Origin: an uncultured Opitutia bacterium | GTDB taxonomy: Bacteria; Verrucomicrobiota; Verrucomicrobiia; Opitutales; Opitutaceae | Direction: 5' to 3' | Length of the DNA stretch: 39,479 bases | Assembly (NCBI GenBank): GCA_903919985.1 | Contig: CAIXKG010000075.1 | Location: forward strand, 1-39,479 | In this document: piece after piece, positions 7,033-15,754 of the stretch | Numbering within the stretch: the stretch's first letter is position 1 | Layout of the letters: every line of letters starts with the position of its first letter | Program-made: the position numbers and the translations under genes | Notes under the pieces: generated by a model | Databases searched by the model: none | What the model was told of the DNA's origin: nothing | The model's input: the letters and a program-made list of their open reading frames with translations, nothing else

Positions 7033-9537
7033 TTATTTCACTCCGGCCAGCAAAGGGAAGCTCTTCGCTTTCGTGCTGCGCTGCACCAACTGCGAATCGA
7101 CTCCGAGACGAGCCAACACGGGGCCCGCACGCTCCGCGGCGGCGTCAAACCACTCCATTACGTCGATGGCGCCCTTCGTCGGGACCAACGCCGAATCAGC
7201 GGGAGAAGAATCCAGCAAGAGTCCAGCGAGCAAGCCGAGCGACGCTTGACCGGCGACGAGAGTCGGCGCCGGCGCACAGGCCGCCATCGCATAGACCCCC
7301 TGCGCGCGCGACCAACGCTCCACGGCCGCTCCCAATGCGAAGCCAGAAGGCTTTCCACTTGCACCACTCCATGGGCCAAGGTCGGAGGCGTCCAAAATCA
7401 AAACTCGATTCAACGCCTTGGCCGTCCCCAACCACTCGGCAAGATCGTCGCCATCCAGCCCTCGCGTTCGAATATCGTTTTCCTGGCCGGCCGATCCCAG
7501 CCGCAGGTCCTCGGGCGCAAAATAGAAATGTTGGCCGATCATCGTCCCACGACCGCAGACCAGCAACATGACGGTGTCTCCCGGTTGGCTAAGATTACCC
7601 ACATCGAGCAGCGTCTCCTTCACCCGGGCTCGGGTCGCCTCATGCCCAAAAAGAGAAACGACATCCACTCGATCATAAAGCGCGCCGCGCCGCCGCTGAA
7701 CGAAATCGGCCAACGCCCGGGCATCTCCTTCGGCCTGCTTAAAATTCAATTTCGCGTCCGCGTACTCACTCATGCCCACGGCGACCACAAACACGCGCCC
7801 TTTGCGATCCGCCCGGCGCGAGGAGCTGATTTCCGTTTCCGCCGGAAGCGACTCCCATGAACCGTCCTCGGACGCCGCGACCACCCGAATCTGATTGGTG
7901 CCGTTGCCCAGATTCAGGGGAAACGAATAACGCGAGGTCGACCCCGTCCGGGTAATCTCGGGGTTAACCGGGATGCGCGCGCCGTTGTTGAAGATTTGTG
8001 GCGCCGCAACCCCGCCGCCCTGATCCACGGCCTCAACCACCAAGGTGATTTGCGCTTCGGCCGTGGTGCGAATTTTGGGGGCGATGATTTTCACCACCGG
8101 CGGCAGCTTCTTTCCCAGCTGCGTTGCGGCCATGGGACGCTCTCCGCGATAAATTTCAGCCAACAGTCCGGGGCGATAGAACTGCCCGAAAAATTGATCG
8201 GCAGACGCGCCGGGCAGATTGCTCGAGAAACGATAGCCAATCATGCGGCGACCGGGCTCCGAACCATCGAAGAGACCGTCGGTCGCGACCACCGCCCACG
8301 TCTTTCCCCCGCGACTGCTCGCCAAGGAAACCAATTCCACGCCGGTGGCCACGTCGAAGAGCCGCGCGGTGCCATCGCGCGACGAAGTCAGCAAAATGCG
8401 ACCGTCCGGACTGAGCGCCACCGACTGAAGATCGGAGCCATGGCCGGAGAATTCGCGCAGTAACTCGCGACTCGCGGTGCTCCACATCTTCGCGGTCGCA
8501 TCCTTGCCGGCACTGAAGAAGCGGCTGCCATCCGGCGTGAAGGCGATGGCGTTGAGATCGAGATTAACCCGCCGCGTGGCTCCAAGCGCCTTGCCCGTCG
8601 CCACCTCCCACTCGTTGACGTTGTTGGCGAAGTTGGAAGCCGCCAGAATTTTGCCGTCGGGACTGAAGACGATGCCCGAAACCGTGTCCTGCGTGCGCAG
8701 CGAAAAAAGCCGCTGACCGCTGTCCGCGTTCCACAGGATGGCGTTCTTGTCCGTGGACCCCGTCGCGACGGTCCGTCCGTCCGGGCTGATTCCTACCGCG
8801 ACCACTTCATCCGTATGACCAGCGAACGTACGAATCTGCGCGCCGGTAGCCGCATCCCAAAGGATGGCGGTTTTGTCCGTCGACCCCGTCACGACGCGCT
8901 TACCGTCCGGACTGAAGACCGCAGAATTCACTGCGGCGGTATGACCTTTGAACCGGCGAATGAGGCGGCCCGATGCGACGTTCCACAACGCCGCCGTGGT
9001 ATCCACCGAAGCCGTTAACAAGAATTCGCCGTTCGGGCTGAACGCGATGGACTGCACCGCTTGAAGATGGCCCGCAAAATTTCGCACCGGGCGCCCGGCC
9101 ACCAGATCCCAAAGGACGATCGAATTGTCCTCTGACCCCGTCGCCAGCAGGCGGCCGTCGGGGCTGAACGTCGCCCAAAGAACCGCGATGACCGAGTCCA
9201 TCAATATCGTCGTCGGCTTGTCGACGGGCACCAGATTGAACGGGACGCGTACGCGCTGGCCGGGCGCGAGATCGACCGTGCGCTGCGCTTCGGTGGCATC
9301 AGAAAATTTCACGACGACCGCGACATGCTGCGTCTGGCTCGCATCGAACTGTTTGAATTCAAACGTCCGCCGGTCCGCCGCATCTTGACCATCAACGGTG
9401 GCCGTCGCTCCGGCCGGAAGGAGGAGCTCCATGACGGCAGGAAGTAGCAGCGATTGCTCTGCTGCCGGTTGCGCCCGACCAAGGTCCGGCAGCAAAACCG
9501 CCGCCAGGAGCCCTAACCCGAAAAAAATGCGTCGCAT
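7033..9537 (-). CDS. WD40-repeat protein with degenerate caspase-like domain
   Basis: 834 aa exported protein. Order: signal peptide (FFGLGLLAAVLLPDLGRAQ), a short beta domain resembling PEGA/TIGR03000, and seven WD40 repeats (about 112-410, units such as FSPDGKRVVTGSTDKTAILWD). Next come a linker with VVATDGLFDGSEPGR and an Ig-like segment, then a caspase/peptidase C14-like domain (about 578-800). In active relatives the catalytic His lies in a GHG motif and the Cys in an LDxCH motif. Here these read CGRG (Arg663) and LDASD (Ser718, Asp719), so the peptidase should be inactive. The fold core remains (FVVAVGMSEY, YFAPED). Start at 9537 is chosen for the signal peptide; an in-frame TTG lies at 9591. 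It follows the DUF1592-DUF1552 pair on the same strand, 66 bases downstream. Confidence 0.87.
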   Translation of the reverse strand: MRRIFFGLGLLAAVLLPDLGRAQPAAEQSLLLPAVMELLLPAGATATVDGQDAADRRTFEFKQFDASQTQHVAVVVKFSDATEAQRTVDLAPGQRVRVPFNLVPVDKPTTILMDSVIAVLWATFSPDGRLLATGSEDNSIVLWDLVAGRPVRNFAGHLQAVQSIAFSPNGEFLLTASVDTTAALWNVASGRLIRRFKGHTAAVNSAVFSPDGKRVVTGSTDKTAILWDAATGAQIRTFAGHTDEVVAVGISPDGRTVATGSTDKNAILWNADSGQRLFSLRTQDTVSGIVFSPDGKILAASNFANNVNEWEVATGKALGATRRVNLDLNAIAFTPDGSRFFSAGKDATAKMWSTASRELLREFSGHGSDLQSVALSPDGRILLTSSRDGTARLFDVATGVELVSLASSRGGKTWAVVATDGLFDGSEPGRRMIGYRFSSNLPGASADQFFGQFYRPGLLAEIYRGERPMAATQLGKKLPPVVKIIAPKIRTTAEAQITLVVEAVDQGGGVAAPQIFNNGARIPVNPEITRTGSTSRYSFPLNLGNGTNQIRVVAASEDGSWESLPAETEISSSRRADRKGRVFVVAVGMSEYADAKLNFKQAEGDARALADFVQRRRGALYDRVDVVSLFGHEATRARVKETLLDVGNLSQPGDTVMLLVCGRGTMIGQHFYFAPEDLRLGSAGQENDIRTRGLDGDDLAEWLGTAKALNRVLILDASDLGPWSGASGKPSGFALGAAVERWSRAQGVYAMAACAPAPTLVAGQASLGLLAGLLLDSSPADSALVPTKGAIDVMEWFDAAAERAGPVLARLGVDSQLVQRSTKAKSFPLLAGVK

Positions 9538-9603
9538 AGAGTGATCGTCGGCCAGGAAATCCGAAGGGCGTGAAATTTGGAGTTCGCTCAAGCGCGCCAG
9601 CGC

Positions 9604-10944
9604 TTACGTGAGCTGGCCCAGGAGTCCGGTGCTGTCGCCGATGCGTTCGGAGGGAGTGCCAAAGCGGTCCAACATCGACATCCAAAGATTATTCAACGGC
9701 GTGTTCTCGGCGTAGCGGACATAGCGGCCGGACTTGATCGCACCGCCCCCACGGCCCGCCAAAATAACGGGCAACTCTTCGTGCGCATGCCGATTCGGGT
9801 CTGCAATCGCGCTACCAAAAACAATCATGCTGTTATCGAGCAGCGTGCCTTCGCCCTCCTTCACCGATTTCATCTTTTTGATCAGGTAAGCGAACTGCTG
9901 CATTTGATAGATACTGATCGCCTTCAGCTTCTCCAAATTCTCGGGTTTGTTCTGGTGATGGGAGATCGTGTGGTGACCTTCGTTCACGCCGACCATGCGA
10001 TATTTTTGCTCACTGCCTTCGCGCCCGAGCATCAAAGTGGAGATGCGGGTAACATCAGTTTGAAACGCGAGCACCATGATATCGGCCATCAGCCGAATGT
10101 GCTCGGTCAGGTCGGCCGGCACACCGGCCGGACGCGACACATCGTCGGGCAACGTCAGCGGCGACAGCGTCTCCGCGCGCGTGATCTGCTGCTCCAGCTC
10201 GCGCACGCTCGTCAGGTATTGGTCGAGTTTGTGACGGTCGTTACCACCCAACGTACGATTGAGGTCGCGCGCATCGGCCATCACCGAGTCGAGGACACTC
10301 GCGCGCAGTTTGTTGCGCGCAATGGTTTCGGGGTCGTTGGCTTTTTCGGCAAACAGCCGATCGAAAATGATCTTCGGGTTTACTTCGGTCGGCAGCGGCG
10401 TGGTGGCGTCGCGCCAGGAAAGCGTGTGTTCGTAGACGCAGGCGTAGCCGCTATCGCAATTTCCGCTGCCGCGATAACCCTCGATCGCCATTTCCAAAGA
10501 GGGAAAACGCGTTTTCTGGCCGACGTGCGCCGCGGCGTATTGATCCACGGAGATTCCGGCTTCGATATTCAGGCCGGCGGTTTTCTTCGGCTGGGCACCC
10601 GTCAAATAGGCCCCACCCGCGCGAGCGTGGTCGCCGCCGCCATCGCCGTTGGCCCGGGCCTTGTCGCACGCGAGGCCACCGAGCACGAGCATGTCCTTGC
10701 GATGCTCGGCCATGGGCTTGAGGCAATCGCTCAGCTCGTAGTTAGCGCCGGCGTCGCCCTTCGGCATCCAGTAAGGCATGTACGCGCCCTGCGGAATATA
10801 AACCCACGCCATGCGCACCGGCGGCGTGGCCGCGGCCGTGGCGGCCCGCAAGGGCCGGGGCACAAGTGATTCCAAAAACGGCAGAGCCATCAACGTCCCG
10901 GCGCCCCGCAGAAAAGTGCGGCGCGGCATGTGCAGTGTTTTCAT
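9604..10944 (-). CDS. DUF1552 family secreted protein (Tat signal), second copy
   Basis: 446 aa paralogue of the 189-1553 product. It starts MKTLHMPRRTFLRGAGTLMALPFL, a twin-arginine signal, so it is exported folded, possibly with a cofactor. Shared family blocks are GYACVYEHTLSW, TTPLPTEVNPKIIFDRLFAE, NEGHHTISHHQN and GSAIADPNRHAHEELPVILAG. Its ATG overlaps the stop of the upstream cytochrome-type DUF1592 gene as ATGA, so translation is coupled. This gene pair is the standard arrangement for the family in this phylum. Function is not known; the cytochrome partner suggests an electron-transfer or oxidative periplasmic complex, which is inference. Confidence 0.93.
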   Translation of the reverse strand: MKTLHMPRRTFLRGAGTLMALPFLESLVPRPLRAATAAATPPVRMAWVYIPQGAYMPYWMPKGDAGANYELSDCLKPMAEHRKDMLVLGGLACDKARANGDGGGDHARAGGAYLTGAQPKKTAGLNIEAGISVDQYAAAHVGQKTRFPSLEMAIEGYRGSGNCDSGYACVYEHTLSWRDATTPLPTEVNPKIIFDRLFAEKANDPETIARNKLRASVLDSVMADARDLNRTLGGNDRHKLDQYLTSVRELEQQITRAETLSPLTLPDDVSRPAGVPADLTEHIRLMADIMVLAFQTDVTRISTLMLGREGSEQKYRMVGVNEGHHTISHHQNKPENLEKLKAISIYQMQQFAYLIKKMKSVKEGEGTLLDNSMIVFGSAIADPNRHAHEELPVILAGRGGGAIKSGRYVRYAENTPLNNLWMSMLDRFGTPSERIGDSTGLLGQLT

Positions 10945-13223
10945 AGATTTTCTCCCGTGGCGGTTCTCTTCTGAAAGGGGTCGCTGTTCACGATCTCGGC
11001 AACGAGCGAGGAAAAGCGGTAGTCGTTTTTCGATAAGGCCGTCACGATCTGCTCGACCGTGGGCCGATCATAAAATTCGAGGCCCCGACCGATGGAATAC
11101 GTGAGCATCTTGTTGACGACATTGCGCACGAATAAATCCCGCTTCGTATCGAGCACGGCCTTCAAGCCGTCGGCGCCTTCGAATTTCTTCCCGTCTGGCA
11201 ACACGCCGGACGCGTCGATCGGGGAGGCGCCGTCCTTTTCCCGCCAAGCGCCGATCGGATCAAAATTTTCGAAAGCAAAACCAAGCGGGTCCATTTTCGA
11301 ATGGCAGGACGCGCACACCGGGTTGGCGCGATGCTGTTCCAACACCTGTCGCATCGTGCCCTTGAGTTGCTTGCCCTCCTCGAGCGGCGGCACGTTGGCC
11401 GGCGGTGGCGGCGGCGGTGTGTTGAGAATTTCCTCCATGATAAACTTACCCCGTTTCACCGGCGAGGTCCGTGTCGCATTGGAATTCAGGGCGAGCACGC
11501 TCGCCATCGTGAGCACTCCGCCGCGATGCGGCGGCGCCTTCACGCGGATGAACTTATCGCCCGTCACGCCCTCGATGCCGTAAAGCTTGGCCAGCGGCTC
11601 GTTCACAAAGGTGAAATTCGCGTTGAGCAGTTCCAAGACACTGCGGTCTTCCCGAGCCACGGCTTCGAAAAACAAATCGCTTTCCTGCAGCATCGCCTGC
11701 TGCAGCCTCCGGTCGAACGCCGGAAACATCCCCGGATCGGGCGAGATCAAGTCGAGTTTACGCAGCGTCAGCCATTGTTCGCAGAAATTCTGAAGGAACG
11801 AACTTGATTTGGGATCCTTGATCATCCGCCGGACCTGACCCGCGAGATTGCCGCGCAACTGACCCTTCGCCGCGAGCGCAAGCAGCGCGTCATCGGGCAT
11901 GCTATTCCAAAGAAAATAGGAAAGCCGGCTCGCCAGTTCATATTCGTTGATCGTGTAGCTCTCGCCCGCCTTCACGCCCGTCGGGTCTCGTTCAACGCGA
12001 AAAAGAAAATCCGGCGACATCAACACCCGGTAAAGCGCCGCGCGAACGCCCTGCTCGAATTGTTCGCCCCGCTTTTCCGCGGCATCGTAGAACGCCAGAC
12101 ACTTTTCCACTTCGCCAGCGCGCAACGGCCGACGGTAAGCCTTGGCGGCAAAACGCGCGACGATTTCTCTCGCCGCCTCCCGCGGCGCCAGGCCGGCCTT
12201 ATGCGCCATCAGCCGCGTGTGCACCTCGGGATACTTCAACGGCGGCACGTTGAACGGGCCTTCCACTTCCAGACTTTGGACCTGGAGCGCCGGCGCCTGT
12301 TCTTTCGCCCCAGCCGCAGGCCGCATGGGATTCAAAAACGCCACGGTCAACCGCTGGGTCTTCGGCTTCATCGCCATCTTCACCTCAAACTTCGTCGGTT
12401 GCGCGGAAGGCTTCACCGTGAATTCCTTCACGTCCTTTCCGTCCACTCGCAGCATCGCGCGCAGCGAACCGCGCGCAGACTGATTGCTGCCCAAAGAGAG
12501 GCGAACGAGGTAGTCGCCTTCCTCAAAGGAGGCGAGTCCGCCGATTTCTCCCTCGGTCAGCGCGGCTGGTAAACGCTCGGCGGCCACGGTTGCCCGGGTG
12601 GGCTTGGGCGGTTGCGCAACGATGATCGCTTGCTCGAGGATGGATTCCGTCGCCGCCAGATATTTTTCCAACAACAACGGGGACACCGACAGCACATCGC
12701 CGATGTTGTCGAAGCCGTACCCCACGTCGTCCGCGGGAAAATCCTCCGCCGGCTTGAAATCCACTCCGATCAAATCCCGCACCGTGTTGTTGAATTCAGT
12801 TTTATTCAGACGGCGCAGAGTAACGCGACCGGCATTGGGGGGCGTGTTGGCCGCCAACGTCGTCCGCACGCCGTGAATCGCCGCGATGACATTGTCGACC
12901 TCAACTTGAGAAGGCTGGGGTTCGTCTTCCGGCGGCATTTCGCGGTGCGCCAGCTTTTCCACCACCATATCCCAGACGTCCGGATCTTTCTGCATGGACT
13001 GGGCATCCTTGAATTTCTCCAGCACGACATCGCCCTTCGACTTGCCGCTGCCGTGACACGAAAAACAATTCTTCGAGACAAACGGTATGACGTCCCGCTG
13101 GAACGCGTTCTCCGCGCCCGCGAGGTTACCCGCAGATTCAGCGCCCGCGGCGAGCGTGCGGACGACCGAAGCTACACTGAGCCCTGCGAGGGCGAAAAAA
13201 TGGGCGGGCAGCAGCTTACGCAC
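10941..13223 (-). CDS. Cytochrome c-type DUF1587/1595/1592/1588/1585 protein
   Basis: 760 aa secreted haem protein of the planctomycete/verrucomicrobial type. Order: signal peptide, an N-terminal cytochrome-like domain with CFSCH (about residue 55), DUF1587 (RRLNKTEFNNTVRDLIG to about 195), DUF1595 (AYRRPLRAGEVEKCLAFYD), DUF1592 (ELASRLSYFLWNSMPDDAL), DUF1588 with HRGGVLTMASVLALNSN and a second CASCH site (about 660), and DUF1585 at the end (KMLTYSIGRGLEFYDRPTVE). This is the full canonical order with no truncation. The start is GTG at 13223. The stop overlaps the next ATG by four bases, coupling it to the DUF1552 partner. It probably acts in the periplasm in electron transfer; the substrate is unknown. 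Confidence 0.93.
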   Translation of the reverse strand: MRKLLPAHFFALAGLSVASVVRTLAAGAESAGNLAGAENAFQRDVIPFVSKNCFSCHGSGKSKGDVVLEKFKDAQSMQKDPDVWDMVVEKLAHREMPPEDEPQPSQVEVDNVIAAIHGVRTTLAANTPPNAGRVTLRRLNKTEFNNTVRDLIGVDFKPAEDFPADDVGYGFDNIGDVLSVSPLLLEKYLAATESILEQAIIVAQPPKPTRATVAAERLPAALTEGEIGGLASFEEGDYLVRLSLGSNQSARGSLRAMLRVDGKDVKEFTVKPSAQPTKFEVKMAMKPKTQRLTVAFLNPMRPAAGAKEQAPALQVQSLEVEGPFNVPPLKYPEVHTRLMAHKAGLAPREAAREIVARFAAKAYRRPLRAGEVEKCLAFYDAAEKRGEQFEQGVRAALYRVLMSPDFLFRVERDPTGVKAGESYTINEYELASRLSYFLWNSMPDDALLALAAKGQLRGNLAGQVRRMIKDPKSSSFLQNFCEQWLTLRKLDLISPDPGMFPAFDRRLQQAMLQESDLFFEAVAREDRSVLELLNANFTFVNEPLAKLYGIEGVTGDKFIRVKAPPHRGGVLTMASVLALNSNATRTSPVKRGKFIMEEILNTPPPPPPANVPPLEEGKQLKGTMRQVLEQHRANPVCASCHSKMDPLGFAFENFDPIGAWREKDGASPIDASGVLPDGKKFEGADGLKAVLDTKRDLFVRNVVNKMLTYSIGRGLEFYDRPTVEQIVTALSKNDYRFSSLVAEIVNSDPFQKRTATGENL

Positions 13224-13488
13224 GGAAGCAAAGAGGGGTTAGACTTCGCACGAGAAAAAAGTTGAGCCGAAGATTTCCTGGACTCAACCACGATTGACGA
13301 ACCTTGGCGGGAAACGTTCTCGAACCGACTTCGATTCCACCCCTTCTCTAAGAGGAGGACCGCTCGATGCCCGGCGCCGGCACGGGCGCCGGCGCGTCGT
13401 GGCCCCAGAGTGGTACCGTCATTCTTCAGAAATGGGTTCGGGAATTTTCATGGCGAATAGGCCGAATCGGAGTTTGAAACCTTTTTCC

Positions 13489-14379
13489 ATGAACCCTCCT
13501 ACTCCGTTTCGTCCCGGATTTCTCCTCTTGATCGCGGCCGCGTGTTTCGCCCCCGGCGTTTTTGCGCAAGCGCCCAAGCTCAATATTCCCGCACCGAGTC
13601 CAGCCGCTACACTCAAGCAGCGCGTCGGCCTCACGGACATCGAGATCACCTACTCGCGCCCCGGCATGAAAGGCCGGAAAGTTTTCGGTCCCGTTGAGAC
13701 GAAGCCCCTGGAGCCCTTCGGCGAAACCTGGCGCGCGGGTGCCAACGAGGCCACGCGAATCATTTTCAGCACGCCGGTAAAAATTAACGGAAAGGAAATT
13801 CCTGCCGGCACCTATGGGCTTTTCGCCGAGCTGGGAAAAGATGAGTGGACCGTGATTCTTAACAAAATAGCGCAGCAGTGGGGCGCCTATTCCTACAACG
13901 TGAAAGACGACGTCGTGCGCGTGAAGGCCAAGGTCACCGCGATCACGCCGGCCGTCGAGACGTTCACCATCGACGTAAACGATATCCGCGATGATTCCGC
14001 CACGATCAGTCTAGCGTGGGAAAACACGCGGGTGGCGGTGCCGTTCCAAGTCGACGTGGTCGGCCCGGTGCAGGCGCAAATCGAAGCGGTGATGGCTTCT
14101 GACGCCGCAAAAAAACCGTACGTCGAAGCCGCGATGTTTTATCTCGACCACCACCTCGACCTGAAGAAAGCGGCCGCGTGGATGGAAGCCGCGATCGCCG
14201 CGCAGCCGGACGCCTTCTACCTCGTTTATCGCCTCGCGAAAGTTCAGGCCGCCGCCGGCGACAAGGCCGCCGCGATCGCGACCGCCAAGAAATCGATCGA
14301 AGGCGCGACGAAAGCGCCCCCCGCGCTCAAGGAAGAATACACGCGCCTCAACGAAGCGCTCATCACCAGCCTAAAATAA
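13489..14379 (+). CDS. DUF2911 family secreted protein
   Basis: 296 aa. After a signal peptide (FLLLIAAACFAPGVFA) comes the DUF2911 domain (about 35-190). It carries the family hallmarks ITYSRPGMKGRKVFG, WRAGANEATRI, IPAGTYGLFAE and WGAYSYN. The C-terminal 100 residues are helical and TPR-like (YVEAAMFYLDHHLDLKKAAAWMEAAIA). The role of the family is unknown. The ATG at 13489 is chosen because it directly precedes the signal peptide; upstream in-frame codons encode basic, low-quality sequence. It is divergent from the DUF1592 gene and followed by repeat copy A. Confidence 0.9.
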   Translation: MNPPTPFRPGFLLLIAAACFAPGVFAQAPKLNIPAPSPAATLKQRVGLTDIEITYSRPGMKGRKVFGPVETKPLEPFGETWRAGANEATRIIFSTPVKINGKEIPAGTYGLFAELGKDEWTVILNKIAQQWGAYSYNVKDDVVRVKAKVTAITPAVETFTIDVNDIRDDSATISLAWENTRVAVPFQVDVVGPVQAQIEAVMASDAAKKPYVEAAMFYLDHHLDLKKAAAWMEAAIAAQPDAFYLVYRLAKVQAAAGDKAAAIATAKKSIEGATKAPPALKEEYTRLNEALITSLK

Positions 14380-14460
14380 GAAACGGCGGCCAAGTCGTAT
14401 TTCGACTGCTCACACAAAGCCCACAGAGCGCAAAAACAATTCAGGGATAGATGGTGAAGT

Positions 14461-14580
14461 CTGGAGCGGATTACGTTTTCCGTGGCCGTTCTGGGTCGCG
14501 GCAGGCGTCGCTGCCTGCCGGGTTCGTCGTTATCGTTTCGGCGGGCCGGGACGCGTGCCGCTACGGCGTGAGCAGCTGCG
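14461..14580 (+). repeat. Dispersed 3'-end repeat, copy A
   Basis: First of three copies of a roughly 120-bp intergenic repeat. It runs from CTGGAGCGGATTACG to GTGAGCAGCTGCG. It contains a perfect 8-bp hairpin (CGGCAGGC at 14499-14506 with GCCTGCCG at 14513-14520) and a second, degenerate hairpin ending GTGCCGCTACG. It lies downstream of the DUF2911 gene in the same orientation as that gene. Copies B and C match on the opposite strand. Confidence 0.8.
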
Positions 14581-14595
14581 CATTTTTACAGCGCG

Positions 14596-15420
14596 CTAAA
14601 TTTGCGAATAATCCTTCGGCGTGAGAAAGCGCGCCGTGTTCTTCGACGTGTTGTCCTTGTATTGCGGATCGGCAGACATCGCTTTCCAGCGAGGATCCGG
14701 ACTGAACTTGGCCCAGCCGGCGAGATGCGCCGCGAGATCCGGACCGCTGGTGAAATAGCGCAGGTGCGGCAGATTCGGACCGGCGACGCCTTGGCCAAAA
14801 AGGGATGGCGACATGCCGAGGTCCTTCATCAGAGAAATTTCACCCTGATTGAACATCGCCATCTTGCTGAGGGCCGCTAGCTCGCTGTGGCTCTCGTAGT
14901 CCCGCATCTCAAACACCCGCGTCGGCACGCGGTTCTTGGAAAACGCCGGCAGCTCCATCCGCGGCATACCCTGAAAGGCGCGGTACAGCCACGTGTCGAT
15001 GCGATCAAACGCCGGACTTGCCTTGGGCACGGTGAGATAGTCGCCCCCTGCAGCCTGCACGGCGGCGTCGGCGTTGAGGTCCGCGCTGACGTTCATGAAA
15101 GACTCGAGCGACAAGTGCGGTATCAGCACCCAAATCGGCGAGTCGGTGATTGGCGTCGAAGTGACGGCCTTTTTATCCACCTGGATTTCGGTAAACACGC
15201 CGACGTTTTTTACGCCGCGCTGGTTTAATGCCGGGATCAAGTCCTTGGCCAGATAGCCGTCGAGCAAGGCAGCGGAGGCACCTGCCTTGAGCCGGTAGGA
15301 ACGCAGCTCGTAGTAGTCACGAGCGCCGGTGGGATTTTCCGCAGCGGCGAGCGGAGTTTGACCGAGGGAGGCCATGGCAGAAGCGGTAAGTGAGGTGGTG
15401 AGGAAATCGCGACGTTTCAT
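14596..15420 (-). CDS. NIPSNAP family secreted protein
   Basis: 274 aa with a Tat-type signal (MKRRDFLTTSLTASAMASLG). The mature part has two ferredoxin-like NIPSNAP halves. The first begins YYELRSYRLKAGASAALLDGYL and the second VFEMRDYESHSELAALSKMAMF, and the protein ends WKAMSADPQYKDNTSKNTARFLTP. The domain resembles dimeric alpha/beta-barrel proteins; no enzymatic role is established for secreted bacterial members. The ATG at 15420 is chosen to place the RR motif near the N-terminus, ahead of a candidate further start at 15450. It is convergent with the DUF2911 gene. Confidence 0.88.
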   Translation of the reverse strand: MKRRDFLTTSLTASAMASLGQTPLAAAENPTGARDYYELRSYRLKAGASAALLDGYLAKDLIPALNQRGVKNVGVFTEIQVDKKAVTSTPITDSPIWVLIPHLSLESFMNVSADLNADAAVQAAGGDYLTVPKASPAFDRIDTWLYRAFQGMPRMELPAFSKNRVPTRVFEMRDYESHSELAALSKMAMFNQGEISLMKDLGMSPSLFGQGVAGPNLPHLRYFTSGPDLAAHLAGWAKFSPDPRWKAMSADPQYKDNTSKNTARFLTPKDYSQI

Positions 15421-15754
15421 TTTGGGGCGTGTAAAAAGAGGAGAGCGCACCCTGCGGCCAGGGTCCAGCGGGAGAAAATTTAGGCGAGCATCTTACAACC
15501 CTTTCCAGCTAGACCGCACCGCGAGACCGCCATCTGGGCAAGCATTTGTCGGCGCTCAAACTCGCCCGCGGGCATCACCTGCGGTGGGTTTAGGTTCAAC
15601 CAAGGAGAACGAACCGGGCGGTCCGTCCTCCCTCGTCACATGAAAACCAAAGAGGTCGGTTTAACAAAAAACGCAGCCGCTGATGACGTAGCGGCCGGGA
15701 GCGCTGCCTGCCGCCACACCATACGGCCACGGAAAAACTAAAACCGCTCTAGCT
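15421..15754. other. Intergenic region between NIPSNAP and GH39-like genes
   Basis: This 334-base gap on a minus-strand run holds repeat copy B at its right end, directly after the GH39-like gene. The rest (15421-15670) should carry the promoter of the NIPSNAP gene, but no convincing promoter boxes were found. No coding potential was recognised. Confidence 0.5.
15672..15752 (-). repeat. Dispersed 3'-end repeat, copy B (short)
   Basis: On the minus strand it reads CTAGAGCGGTTTTAG, TTTTTCCGTGGCCG, a hairpin core, then GGCCGCTACGTCATCAG. This matches copies A and C, but it lacks about 40 internal bases including one hairpin. It starts 2 bases after the stop codon of the GH39-like gene, in the same orientation as that gene. 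The hairpin is imperfect, with a central AGCGCT. Confidence 0.75.

Noticed and set aside
9577-10869. Long plus-strand open frame of 430 codons
   Set aside because: It lies fully antisense to the well-recognised DUF1552 gene. High GC content makes long antisense frames common here.
11401-11424. GGC-rich microrepeat
   Set aside because: It encodes the Pro run of DUF1588 (NTPPPPPPANV), which is normal for this family.
13360-13400. GC-rich palindromic cluster (GGCGCCGGC repeats) upstream of the DUF2911 gene
   Set aside because: It could form a hairpin, but it has no T-tract and no recognisable regulatory pattern, and such clusters are expected at this GC content.
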